This document shows positions 17,381-25,021 of a stretch of DNA of 27,048 nucleotides, in pieces. The stretch is from Paulinella micropora (lineage: Eukaryota > Cercozoa > Imbricatea > Euglyphida), in assembly GCA_009731375.1 (NCBI GenBank), contig BJOX01000050.1:366209-393256 (forward strand). The letters run 5' to 3'. Within the stretch, counting starts at the first letter, position 1. Every line of letters begins with the position of its first letter. The notes under the pieces were generated by a model. That model was not told where the DNA came from. It worked only from the letters and a program-made list of their open reading frames with translations, and ran no database searches. The translations under genes were made by a program, and so were the position numbers.

Positions 17381-17464
17381 CGAGGGTAGCTGCCTTAATC
17401 CTCATGCTGTTGAAGTGAGACTCAAGGTCCTTCAAACTGGCTACGCACCGGCGCTTTCCTTCCG

Positions 17465-17785
17465 CTACTCCGTGGCACCGACCATCTTATCTATGTCGGC
17501 GTCGTCCTCAAGAAAGATTTCAAGGCTGTTCTCGTCCTCCGGTGGTATGATCGATTCGGGAAGGTTCGCACCCCCGGGCTTAGCCATGAGAGCTCTGTCT
17601 TTCGACTTGCCGGTTAGGAACTTTACCATCTGGGCTAAGGCTACTCCCGGCTTCTCATCCTCAGAGTCGTCGCTATCACTACCCTCGTCAGAGCCCTTTG
17701 CTGCCTCCCCTTCTCCTTCCGGCCTTTGTCCGGGCACTTGCTCAACTTGTGCTTGCCCCCGCACAACCGACACTTCTTGCTGCAT
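17465..17785 (-). CDS. Element B Gag C-terminal acidic segment (106 codons)
   Basis: This overlaps the end of the Gag ORF in the -1 frame; the true protein probably switches into it near 17695. It is rich in Ser/Asp/Glu, then has ALAQMVKFLTGKSKDR, which aligns with element C, and ends in an acidic ADIDKMVGATE. No canonical slippery heptamer is in the right phase, so the frame change is more likely a mutation than programmed. Confidence 0.5.
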   Translation of the reverse strand: MQQEVSVVRGQAQVEQVPGQRPEGEGEAAKGSDEGSDSDDSEDEKPGVALAQMVKFLTGKSKDRALMAKPGGANLPESIIPPEDENSLEIFLEDDADIDKMVGATE

Positions 17786-18645
17786 TTACCGGCGATGTGC
17801 CCCTTTTCGAAGCAATTAAAGCACTTTGGCCTCATGCTCTTTTCGCTCTTCTTGCTTTTCTCACCCTTGGGGGTGTCTGCCGGTTTGGGAGGGGTCTTCT
17901 TGGCTTTAGCTGGGTCATGCTTAAACCTACATTTGTCTGCCCACCTACACTCCCCCTGCTTGTCCCACAGGAAGCACACCCCTCTCACCTGACCTCCAAC
18001 ATGGAGGTAGCGGCATGAACGAGTGCATTTGCCTTCTTTGCTGAAGAGCCAGCATTCGTCCTTGGGCTTTCCTTTCCCGGCCTTGCGAGCTGCCAAACCT
18101 TTTTCAGTGGAACTAGTCACTTTGGCCCGGTCAAACTTCTTATCTAGTTCAAGAGCGCGATCCTGTACGAACTTGAACCATGAGTTGAAGTCCCACTTAA
18201 ACTGCTTGCGGTTCAGTTCGGCCATTTCAACCCATACCTGCCAGGCTTTCTTCACCCTAGGGTCAGATTGCTTTGGACCCACTAACGCGTCCTTTACTAT
18301 CTGTTGCAGCCGGCCGTCGGTTGGGGCTTGACCATAGTCGGCCAACCAGTCTCTCCTAGCGTTCAAGTCCACACACTGACCAACGTACTGTTGCTTGCTA
18401 GTAAAGAGAAAGTCATTCAGTTCCTTCACCTTATTCTGAACGTCAGAGGGGTCAGCTTTCTTGTATCGGGCTAGCAACCTGTCCCACAGTGCTTTTGGGC
18501 TTTGACCAAAGGTCAGCTTTTCCGGATCAGCCAAGTCACGCACTAGACTCTTCGCCTCACCACCGAGCATGTCATAGATGATGTTGAACACCCTCTCTTT
18601 TTGCTTGCTCATTTCAGCAAGTACACTAGCGTCATAGGCCATCAC
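17641..18645 (-). CDS. Element B Gag core with two CCCH and two CCHC fingers (334 codons)
   Basis: Residues 1-175 are the helical Gag core (AYDASVLAEMSKQKERVF, LWDRLLARYKK). CCCH finger 1 spans about 198-215 (C-x8-C-x3-C-x3-H) and finger 2 about 224-243 (C-x8-C-x5-C-x3-H). CCHC knuckles follow at 275-288 (CFNCFEKGHIAGKC) and 292-304. The frame is open upstream of the first Met to about 18890, through an acidic linker, so translation probably begins further upstream. The knuckles bind element RNA. CCCH fingers, more typical of mRNA-regulating proteins, are an unusual addition that this family shares with element C. Confidence 0.8.
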   Translation of the reverse strand: MMAYDASVLAEMSKQKERVFNIIYDMLGGEAKSLVRDLADPEKLTFGQSPKALWDRLLARYKKADPSDVQNKVKELNDFLFTSKQQYVGQCVDLNARRDWLADYGQAPTDGRLQQIVKDALVGPKQSDPRVKKAWQVWVEMAELNRKQFKWDFNSWFKFVQDRALELDKKFDRAKVTSSTEKGLAARKAGKGKPKDECWLFSKEGKCTRSCRYLHVGGQVRGVCFLWDKQGECRWADKCRFKHDPAKAKKTPPKPADTPKGEKSKKSEKSMRPKCFNCFEKGHIAGKCSKKCRLCGGKHKLSKCPDKGRKEKGRQQRALTRVVIATTLRMRSRE

Positions 18646-18836
18646 CTGTCGTGTCAGTGCGCCAGCACGATCAGCACCCCCTAGTGGGGTTTTGACCTTA
18701 GAGGGGGCCGTCTGTCCTCGGGAGGCCCCACTCTTGCTGTCGCCCTCTAAGTCTGAGCCCTTGCCAGTTGACAGCCTAGGTTTGTCAGTGCTAGCATACC
18801 CACTAGAGTAGAGGTCAGGGGTGTTCCGGCCTTCAT

Positions 18837-19058
18837 CTACTTCCTCCTCCTCCTTTTCTTCTTCAGTCTCAGTGGCTTGTTTATCCTTCGGACTGCTAAA
18901 TACCGGTTTGTACGCTTGATTGATGTTTTCTGTCCTCCCTCTACCCCTAACGCCTCATCAAGGTTTGAAGCATCCGGTTTGGGGTTTGGCATAGGCCACA
19001 GGCAAGTAGGACCCTTGGTTTTGCCCTCAAAGTATTCCTTCACTACTTCCTCGTCCAA
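18837..19058 (-). pseudogene. Element B Gag N-terminal fragment 2
   Basis: A 73-codon frame with VVKEYFEG ... GPTCLWPMPNPKP. It connects by position to the N-terminal fragment and, through a frameshift in the purine-rich stretch near 18850-18890, to the acidic linker ahead of the Gag core. The Lys/Arg-rich end of this frame is an out-of-frame reading of that linker. Confidence 0.4.
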
Positions 19059-19097
19059 GTGACTGTCGGCCGTTCCACTCAGCTACCTCTTCCCAAG

Positions 19098-19301
19098 CTA
19101 GTATGAAGGGGGCACCTCCCTACCCTTAAGCTGTATTCCTAGTACGTTTTCGCGGTGGACATATTGCTTGTGGGCGTCAGCACCCTGTAGCACTTCCTTA
19201 GGTGCTTTTGCATTACAACTTTGAACTACCTGCCTATGCAGTAGGATCCATGCTTCTTTGCCGGTGAACGTGATCTTATTGTCGGTCTTACTAGTAGTCA
19301 T
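19098..19301 (-). pseudogene. Element B Gag N-terminus
   Basis: The ATG at 19301 opens a frame with KITFTGKEAWILLHRQVVQSC, the expected form of a Copia Gag N-terminus (an element-specific 'LTG...W' opening). It stops at 19098-19100 and is continued by the next fragment in another frame. This marks the 5' coding limit of element B. Confidence 0.55.
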
Positions 19302-19864
19302 TTCTAACTACCGTCGGTCTCGAACGGACACACGCTCCCCTTACACACTCTTACACACAGCACACAGCTATGCTCTCTACTTGCTAAATAGAGATAGGGT
19401 CACACTATGCTTACGCTGTTCTGATGGCACAGACACAGGCAAGCAACCACACACACTCCCGCACAGAGAGAACACTACAGAGGCTACGAGCAGACTCACC
19501 CACACACTACACAGAATAGTGTTTTGCTTGTCCACACCACCCTTTACACTCTCTCTCTCTTCAACTACGGGTGCTACCACTGATTCTATTGCTCAGACTA
19601 CACAGAGGCTACCTCAGCTACCATCTATGATAGCCTTCCACCTACTAGCAGTCCTTCTTCAACCTACCTAGGTTTGTAGTAACAATGTTTTTGTACAACC
19701 ACCTAAACAGTCACTTTTCGCTCCTCACCTAGTGTCCAAAGCACGGTTCTACGGAGCACACAACCTCACCACACCTCTCTCTCACTCCTAACTAACTCAC
19801 AGCAATGACACAAGTAGTAGATGTGATGATGCTACACTAGTTCAACAAGAGCTGTGCAATGCAA
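19302..19864. other. Leader or LTR-like region 5' of element B
   Basis: No gene. It is rich in CACACA and CTCTCT tracts. On the minus strand it would be the leader and possibly the LTR of element B. TTCGAGACCGACGG on the minus strand near 19312-19325 resembles a tRNA T-arm sequence and could be a primer-binding remnant, but this is weak. Confidence 0.35.
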
Positions 19865-20115
19865 ACTGTTGTGCCCGTGGGTCCTGGTGCTCAATCCAGG
19901 AAAGAACCACGTTCAACACAACTTGCAACGATCTTGTCCCGCTTGCCTTGCACACTGTTGTGTCCGTGGGTCCTGGTGCTCAATCCAGGAAAGAACCACG
20001 TTCATTGACAACACAACTTGCCACGGTCTTGTCACACTTGCCTTGCACACTGTTGTGTCCGTGGGTCCTGGTGCTCAATCCAGGAAAGAACCACGTTCAA
20101 CACAACTTGCCACGG
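19865..20115. repeat. Tandem repeat, three units of about 89 and 95 bp
   Basis: Units start at 19865, 19954 and 20049, each opening ACTGTTGTG. The core of each unit contains TCCTGG, eight bases, CCAGGA, a short hairpin, inside a wider GTGG ... CCAC pairing. The 6-bp difference between units is a small insertion (TTGACA region). The apparent ORFs through it are a by-product of the repetition. Confidence 0.85.
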
Positions 20116-20638
20116 TCACAGAACAAATGGACAACCTTTTAGAAGGCCCACCCCCTCTCGCACTACGACCTGTACGATTCGATGCAACCCTCTGTCTGTC
20201 TGTCCTGTCCCACTTGCCGCCCACCTTTCCCTTCCACTGCACACAAGCAGAGCAGGGCGTGGGCAGTGTCTACAGTGATCAGCTGTGGCCACAGAAATTG
20301 AAAATGCGCACTTTCCTGAAACGGGGTCACTTAAGGTAGACCCCACACCCCTTGAACGAAGGTTCTCTTCTGCGATCCGTTGCAAAGGCCCGTGACACGC
20401 TGCAAGGCTCGATAACCCAATGGAAGAAAACCCTCGCGACTTCTTCAAACGGTAACCGGCACTCGGGGCGTCCCCCTCCTACCGGCCAACGACTTCCCAC
20501 GCAGAAGAATTTAACAATAATGAAACAATTCCCGCCAGTCTAACTGACGACGTCACACAAAAGACTCAGTGTAGTACCTCCTGGAAAATGACCCACGAAA
20601 CGGCCTGATATGGGTAATAAGGTTAATGGTAAAAAGCT
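20116..20638. other. Non-coding interval
   Basis: Mixed-composition DNA with no recognisable gene or element between the tandem repeat and the AT-rich viral island. Confidence 0.4.
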
Positions 20639-20651
20639 GGTGCCGCCAGTA

Positions 20652-21142
20652 CCAGAAAAGGTACTCTAATTGACTGTATTGATAACTAATAGACAGGATA
20701 TAATGCAAAATGTCATTTAAGAAATTTTGCAAAATTTTTGATATTTTCAAAATATGATATTAATACTTAAAATCAATTAACTTTCACGTAAAAATAACAT
20801 TTCTATTCTTTTGAATTGAAAAACTTCTTATTTTTAAAATTTTCGTTGATGTAACTGCTAGTTTTTGATATTTATCTCAGAGCCGATCCGCTTCTATCCG
20901 CAAGTATTAATCATTCTGTTTTTGTTGTGTTTTTACACAAAAATAATAGGAAACATATTTCTTATTATAAATAATATTAATTGCATGCTAACTTCAAGTT
21001 CAAATTCAAATTTTGAATTCATAACCGTTACGTTTTGTCCTTTCCACTGGCTCTACGAGTGGCGAGTATTTTATTAAAACAGTACTAGTGTTTCAGTAAA
21101 TAACTTAATTAGATTTATTAATAATTAGTTCCTTCGTGATGA
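20652..21142. other. AT-rich non-coding lead-in to the fibre pseudogene
   Basis: No supported gene. A 70-codon frame at 20865-21077 has no recognisable domain and could be chance in AT-rich DNA. The 5' end of the fibre gene appears to be missing or unrecognisable here. Confidence 0.4.
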
Positions 21143-21394
21143 GATGGCTCAGTGGTTAAACTAACAGGAGACCAAACAATAACGGGGAATAAGGATTTCG
21201 TGAATAAAATATCAACATGGTATGGGAAACCAATAATCATAGGTAGATCAACAAAAGGAAATGGTGCTACTGGTGGATTGGAATTGTATGGTAATTATGG
21301 CGACTGAACTGGTGGTGCGCATATACAAGCAATTACATCACAAGACAATTATCATACTTTTTCGTTAGTCAATTTAGGGCATGGTAGTGTAAGT

Positions 21395-22171
21395 ATGGCC
21401 TTTGATGCTTATATGGATTCTAACGGATGGGAATCTAGTTATGCGAGTTCAAGTTTTGCGATCGCGAAAGTTAATGATAAATTTAGAATTTTATATGGTG
21501 TTGGGAGTACCATTGGGGATGTTGTTCCATGGGACACCGCTCTGGAAATTGACACAGCAGGTTTATTAACCGCGAAAGCAATAACGGCGAGTGGATTAAT
21601 AACGGCAAATGCAGGATTAAATATGGGAGGGCAAAGCATAACAAATGTTAATTTAGTTGATGGTGTTGATGTTTCTGTTCTTGATAATTCGGTGGTTAAA
21701 CTAACAGGAGACCAAACCATAGGAGGAATTAAAACATTTAGCAGTATAATAAATGCTAGTGCGGGGATTGATATGAAAAGCCAAAGCATAACAAACGTGA
21801 ATTTAGTTGATGGTGTTGATGTTTCTGTTCTTGATACTTCGGTGGTTAAACTAACAGGAGACCAAACCATAGGAGGAATTAAAACATTTAGCAGTATAAT
21901 AAATGCGAGTGCGGGGATTGATATGAAAAGCCAAAGCATAACAAATGTAAATCTTGTTGATGGCGTGGATGTTTCCGTTCTTGATACTTCGGTGGTTAAA
22001 CTAACAGGAGACCAAACCATAGCAGGGAATAAAAGGTATTTATCAACTTTAGAAGTAAGTGGTTCGTCCAATCCTACTACTTTTGATGGTATTGGCATAG
22101 CGTTTGATACAAAAATAGGAATGATTGCAGCACAAAAACAGCAACAGCGACTTGGTATCCGATACAAATAA
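21395..22171 (+). CDS. Fibre fragment 1, tandem 50-residue repeats
   Basis: The longest intact part of the N-terminal half. It starts with a module (MAFDAYMDSNGWESSYASS) that also has a relative at about 23320, then holds nearly three copies of a 50-residue repeat. The frame is open upstream back to the TGA at 21305-21307, and fibre-like sequence continues beyond it. The last dozen residues are out of frame after the A-run near 22130. Confidence 0.65.
   Translation: MAFDAYMDSNGWESSYASSSFAIAKVNDKFRILYGVGSTIGDVVPWDTALEIDTAGLLTAKAITASGLITANAGLNMGGQSITNVNLVDGVDVSVLDNSVVKLTGDQTIGGIKTFSSIINASAGIDMKSQSITNVNLVDGVDVSVLDTSVVKLTGDQTIGGIKTFSSIINASAGIDMKSQSITNVNLVDGVDVSVLDTSVVKLTGDQTIAGNKRYLSTLEVSGSSNPTTFDGIGIAFDTKIGMIAAQKQQQRLGIRYK
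21601..22030. repeat. 150-bp tandem repeats in the fibre gene
   Basis: Period exactly 150 bp (anchors GCAAAGCATA/CCAAAGCATA at 21631, 21781 and 21931), with about 2.8 units and only scattered base changes. Each encodes 50 residues, keeping frame. Shortened, more diverged relatives of the motif lie at 22334 and 22670. Confidence 0.9.
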
Positions 22172-22239
22172 CAGGTTCGTATGTAGAGTTATATTCAGGT
22201 AATACTTTAATTATAACCGCAACTGGCACTACACTCAAT

Positions 22240-22740
22240 TTGAATAACAACAAAATAACAAACTTAGCCACACCATCAGCAACAACGGACGGAGCAAACA
22301 AAGGTTATGTGGATACATTAGACGGGCAAAATGTGAAACTAACAGGAAACCAAACCATAGCAGGAATTAAGACATATAGCAGTGGTGTTGAAATAACTGG
22401 AAATTCAATCAATTCAACAACAAAGGGCACATTCATCGTTTTCAATTCTACAAGTAATATCGGTTCTATTGCTAGTTTGGATATGAAAACTGCAACATAT
22501 TACAACTTTGAAATTTCTGCGAAAAAAATAAGTTTTATTATTGACTGGACGATTGTTTCGTGGTTTAATGCTACTGGCTTAGATTGTAATAGTAGTCGGA
22601 TTGTTAATCTAGGAGCGCCACAAAATGCGAATGAAGCGGTAAATAGGCAATATCTGGATGACAATTGTGTGAAACTAACAACAGACCAAACCATAACAGG
22701 AAGTAAAACATTCAACGGGGCGAGCACTACGATAAAATAA
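22240..22740 (+). CDS. Fibre fragment 2
   Basis: The frame is really open upstream to about 22135, where it joins fragment 1 after a frameshift. It contains TNLATPSATTDGANKGYVD, a phage-tail-fibre-like repeat seen widely in viral fibres, two VKLT...QTI motifs, and NLGAPQNANEAVNRQYLDD. It ends at 22738-22740, where a +1 shift restores fibre coding. Confidence 0.6.
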   Translation: MNNNKITNLATPSATTDGANKGYVDTLDGQNVKLTGNQTIAGIKTYSSGVEITGNSINSTTKGTFIVFNSTSNIGSIASLDMKTATYYNFEISAKKISFIIDWTIVSWFNATGLDCNSSRIVNLGAPQNANEAVNRQYLDDNCVKLTTDQTITGSKTFNGASTTIK

Positions 22741-22747
22741 TCATCAA

Positions 22748-23780
22748 ACTATCACAAATGGTGGAAATATAACATATAATGGGGCGAGGATATTAAACCA
22801 AAATGGAGGAGATATATTCTTTTCACAGACATCAGGTGATTATCAATATTTCTTATTTACTCTAAATACTGCTACAAGTGGAACTGCGAACCAAAGAGGT
22901 TATGTANNNNNNNNNNGATGTAAAAGGGGCGGGACTTTATATTTCAAAACTTTTGGACAATAAAAGTGCTTCATCTGACGTTGTCCGTTTTAGCAATGCT
23001 GGCGGTATGCGATTTTATGGTGCCTTAGATATGAACTCAAACAACATAACAAATGGCGGAACAATAACGGGAACAACAATTATTTCAACCGCAGGAATAA
23101 CTACGACAACATTAACAACGAGCGACAAAATAACAACAGCATCAGGCAAACCAATAATCATAGGCAATACAACGAAAGGCACAGGGGCGACAGGGGGCTT
23201 AGAATTATACGGGACGGCTCCAAATATCGGAGGGGCACAATTACAAGCAATAACAACGGCGGATGCTTATCCAACATTTCAATTATTGAACTGGACACAC
23301 GACAATGTAGGCTTAATTTTTTATGCTTATTATGACTGCTCAAACTGGAAATCAAGTAATGCTGGTTCAAACTTCCAAATATACAAAAATTCAAACAAAC
23401 TTGCTTTTAACTATAAATCAGGAATAACAGCAGGAAGCAATATAACATGGTCTGAGGTGATGACTATAAGCACAGCAGGATTATTGACTGCGAGTGCGGG
23501 GATTACATACACTGGCACACTAACGTCAGTAACGAATGCCAGCGGGGCGAAAATAGGAATTCAGGGACAAACAGACGGAACAAATGCAAAAGGAATATTT
23601 CTATGGGATACGACTAATACTAGAAGTTTGGCAAATGGTTTGGCCGTTTCAGGAAATGATTTTAGTTGTTCGTATAGTTTTCGTTTTAGGGTTGCTAATG
23701 ATTCTACAATGGGTTTTGTATGGGAGAATTCAGCAGAGCAATTGTTGATGTCGTTGAATGGACTCAATGGGACTTTATGA
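22748..23780 (+). CDS. Fibre fragment 3, first globular module
   Basis: From about 22748 an open frame (TITNGGNITYNGARI) runs to the 10-N gap at 22907-22916. After the gap it continues with DVKGAGLYISKLL, a beta-rich module, and module A (AGITYTG ... KIGIQGQTDG ... WENSAEQLLMSL). It terminates at 23778-23780. Whether the frame is truly continuous across the gap is unknown. Confidence 0.6.
22907..22916. other. Assembly gap (10 N)
   Basis: Ten Ns inside the fibre pseudogene; the real size is unknown. Confidence 0.95.
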
Positions 23781-24241
23781 CAAAAGGATTGATATTAACG
23801 GCTAGTGCGGGAATTACATACTCTGGGGTGCTAACAACCACAACTAATAATGGAGCGAAAATAGGAATTCAAGGACAAACAGACGGGGGTGGTAACCGCG
23901 GAATATTTATTTGGGATACTGCTGATCCAGCGTGGGGAGTTTATATGTCTCAGTCTGGGACAAATAAAGCATTAAGTGGAACAGGAACAGCGCCAGCAGG
24001 AGGAGGCGGAGGATTAACTTCTTATGCTATTAGATTTAGAGTGAATAATTCTTCAACGAGTGGGTTGATATGGGAGAATAGTTCAAATACTGCTTTAATG
24101 TCATTAAGAGCGAGCGATGGTCAGTTATGGTTATTGGCTAGTCCTATCGTATATTCAGATAGACGAAAAAAAGAAGATATAAAGGAATGCTTAGGCTTAG
24201 ATTTTATTAATAAGTTAAATCCAGAGTCTGCTATCGTATGA
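23720..24241 (+). CDS. Fibre fragment 4, second module and start of S74 domain
   Basis: The genuine part begins near 23776. Module B repeats module A (AGITYSG ... KIGIQGQTDG ... IWENSSNTALMSL), so a tandem duplication built this region. It runs into SPIVYSDRRKKEDIKE at 24140-24184, the conserved opening of the S74 chaperone; the Ser at 24155-24157 is the expected cleavage-site residue. The frame fails just after LNPES near 24230. Confidence 0.65.
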   Translation: MGEFSRAIVDVVEWTQWDFMTKGLILTASAGITYSGVLTTTTNNGAKIGIQGQTDGGGNRGIFIWDTADPAWGVYMSQSGTNKALSGTGTAPAGGGGGLTSYAIRFRVNNSSTSGLIWENSSNTALMSLRASDGQLWLLASPIVYSDRRKKEDIKECLGLDFINKLNPESAIV

Positions 24242-24621
24242 TTGACGACAACAAGAAACAAAGAACGGGTTTGATAGCACAGGAATTAGAAATCGTATTA
24301 ACAGAAATGGATATGCTAGATTTTGGCGGTTTTATAAAAGAAACAATTATGGTTCCGTGTCCAAAGCAAAGAAAAGAATGCGAATTGAAAGGTGTGAGCA
24401 TTAATCCAGAAGATGTTAAATGTGTTGATAGTGGTGATATCGGTTATGGTATAGCTTATTCAGAGTTTATCGCCCCGTTAATTAAGGCCACACAGGAGTT
24501 ATCGGAAAAGGTAGTTAATTTAGAAAAAGAAAATAAAAATCTTATGAATATACTAGAAGACCAAACCAACCAATTACCAGAAATCAGAGCAGTCGTTTTT
24601 GGTGTTTCACGAAACACCTAA
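24238..24621 (+). CDS. Fibre fragment 5, rest of S74 domain and coiled coil
   Basis: IDDNKKQRTGLIAQELE is the second conserved block of the S74 chaperone. It is followed by an insertion with cysteines, then YSEFIAPLIKATQEL and a heptad-rich helix (residues about 85-112) expected for the trimer-forming stalk. The last residues (FGVSRNT) are encoded by a perfect hairpin, so the native stop may have been earlier. The overlap with fragment 4 in another frame shows a small indel in the domain. Confidence 0.65.
   Translation: MIDDNKKQRTGLIAQELEIVLTEMDMLDFGGFIKETIMVPCPKQRKECELKGVSINPEDVKCVDSGDIGYGIAYSEFIAPLIKATQELSEKVVNLEKENKNLMNILEDQTNQLPEIRAVVFGVSRNT
24601..24618. terminator. Perfect hairpin 1 at the fibre 3' end
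   Basis: GGTGTTTC, loop AC, GAAACACC: an 8-bp perfect stem that overlaps the last codons of the fibre frame. Confidence 0.6.
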
Positions 24622-24622
24622 C

Positions 24623-24644
24623 TGATTATCGCAAGCGATAATCA
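24623..24644. terminator. Perfect hairpin 2 at the fibre 3' end
   Basis: TGATTATCGC, loop AA, GCGATAATCA: a 10-bp perfect stem one base after the stop codon, followed by AGGTTTTT. Hairpins at this position mark transcript 3' ends in mimiviruses and related viruses, which supports a viral origin. Confidence 0.7.
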
Positions 24645-24700
24645 AGGTTTTTCAAATTTCAAACAATAATACAACTACACTTCACAGACCACCAGCTATT

Positions 24701-25006
24701 ATGGATATGGATGGCGAACTAACTCCCGAGTTAAAGTCTCATATTGAACTAAAGACAGAAGAGAAAAAAATTGACAATGAAATTGAGAACGAATGGAATT
24801 GCTGTATGTCAAATAAGAAAACCGATAGCAGAATGATTAAATATTTATTTCAAATGGGCGTCATCATTGCCATTATAACCCTTTGTATCGTAAGGCTATC
24901 TGAGAAGAACTTGCCTTGTGAGGTTGCTAATACTTATGTCGGTATTTTGACTTTACTCATAGGAATTTGCCTTCCTTCACCAAGTTCTGGGGGTGGTAAG
25001 AAGTAA
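24701..25006 (+). CDS. Two-TM viral membrane protein (101 aa)
   Basis: A charged N-terminal half (residues 1-44, including ENEWNCCMSNKKTDSRM) is followed by two hydrophobic helices, about 46-64 (IKYLFQMGVIIAIITLCIV) and 78-93 (YVGILTLLIGICLPSP), with a short loop carrying one Cys. This pattern, ending in a PSPSS-like tail, recurs in small proteins beside fibre genes in polinton-like and giant viruses of protists. A virion membrane or scaffold role is a guess. The ORF is intact. It is followed after one base by the convergent gene 25008-25262. Confidence 0.65.
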   Translation: MDMDGELTPELKSHIELKTEEKKIDNEIENEWNCCMSNKKTDSRMIKYLFQMGVIIAIITLCIVRLSEKNLPCEVANTYVGILTLLIGICLPSPSSGGGKK

Positions 25007-25021
25007 ATCACAAATTACCAC
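24993..25021. terminator. Hairpin spanning two convergent stop codons
   Basis: GTGGTAA and TTACCAC form a 7-bp perfect stem with a 15-nt loop that includes the stop codons of both convergent genes. One palindrome may end transcripts from both sides. Confidence 0.5.

Larger units (their letters stand above)
17142..17381. mobile_element. 240-bp foldback insertion carrying two opposed LRR exons
   Basis: The 3-bp sequence GAG flanks both ends (17139-17141 and 17382-17384), and removing 243 bp rejoins the element B reading frame (AATL to IDSNYC). The ends are imperfect inverted repeats of about 41 bp, each starting GGTAGCA and ending TTGTGTAGGT(T/C)AATA. Inside each end is one 84-nt leucine-rich repeat pointing inward. 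The two repeats meet at the palindrome GGTACC. The layout is 33-nt intron-like segment, 84-nt exon, GTAC, 84-nt exon reversed, 33-nt intron-like segment reversed. It resembles a non-autonomous foldback transposon made of host LRR gene units. I know of no named family with this structure. Confidence 0.75.
14523..19301 (-). mobile_element. Retroelement B: Copia-type, 3'-truncated, related to C
   Basis: On the minus strand the order is Gag N-terminus, Gag core, two CCCH fingers, two CCHC knuckles, long spacers, DSG protease, integrase zinc domain and integrase core up to the catalytic Glu. It ends at 14523, where element A abuts on the other strand, so RT and RNase H are absent. It also carries a 240-bp LRR foldback at 17142-17381. 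Many frameshifts make it inactive. Confidence 0.8.
21143..24621 (+). pseudogene. Large repetitive viral fibre protein with S74 chaperone domain, decayed
   Basis: Successive frames make one protein of over 1100 codons. Fibre-like repeats come first: the motif VKLTGDQTI(x)G(x)K occurs at 21152, 21692, 21842, 21992, 22334 and 22670. Two homologous ~100-residue modules follow (23480-23760 and 23797-24120), and then a C-terminal peptidase-S74 intramolecular chaperone (SDRRKKEDIKE) with a coiled coil. Lesions seen: in-frame TGA at 21305-21307, frameshift near 22130 (A-run), frameshift near 22735, gap at 22907-22916, frameshift near 23770, and a frameshift near 24230 inside the S74 domain. In phages and giant viruses S74 domains help trimerise fibres and then cut themselves off. 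This copy is dead. The N-terminal virion-attachment part is absent. Confidence 0.8.

Noticed and set aside
17690-17705. Programmed frameshift between element B Gag and its acidic extension
   Set aside because: The AAAGGGC heptamer is not in the phase needed for -1 slippage, and many other frame breaks in this element are plainly mutations.
17310-17819. 169-codon plus-strand ORF
   Set aside because: It crosses the LRR foldback and then runs antisense to element B Gag; the residues do not form a known protein.
21136-21160. tRNA D-arm-like sequence (GATGGCTCAGTGGTTAA)
   Set aside because: No anticodon arm or T-arm follows, and the same bases are the first VKLTGDQTI fibre motif, matching the other fibre repeats.
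21601-22030. CRISPR-like array
   Set aside because: The repeats are 150 bp, contiguous, in frame and coding; there are no spacers and no cas genes.
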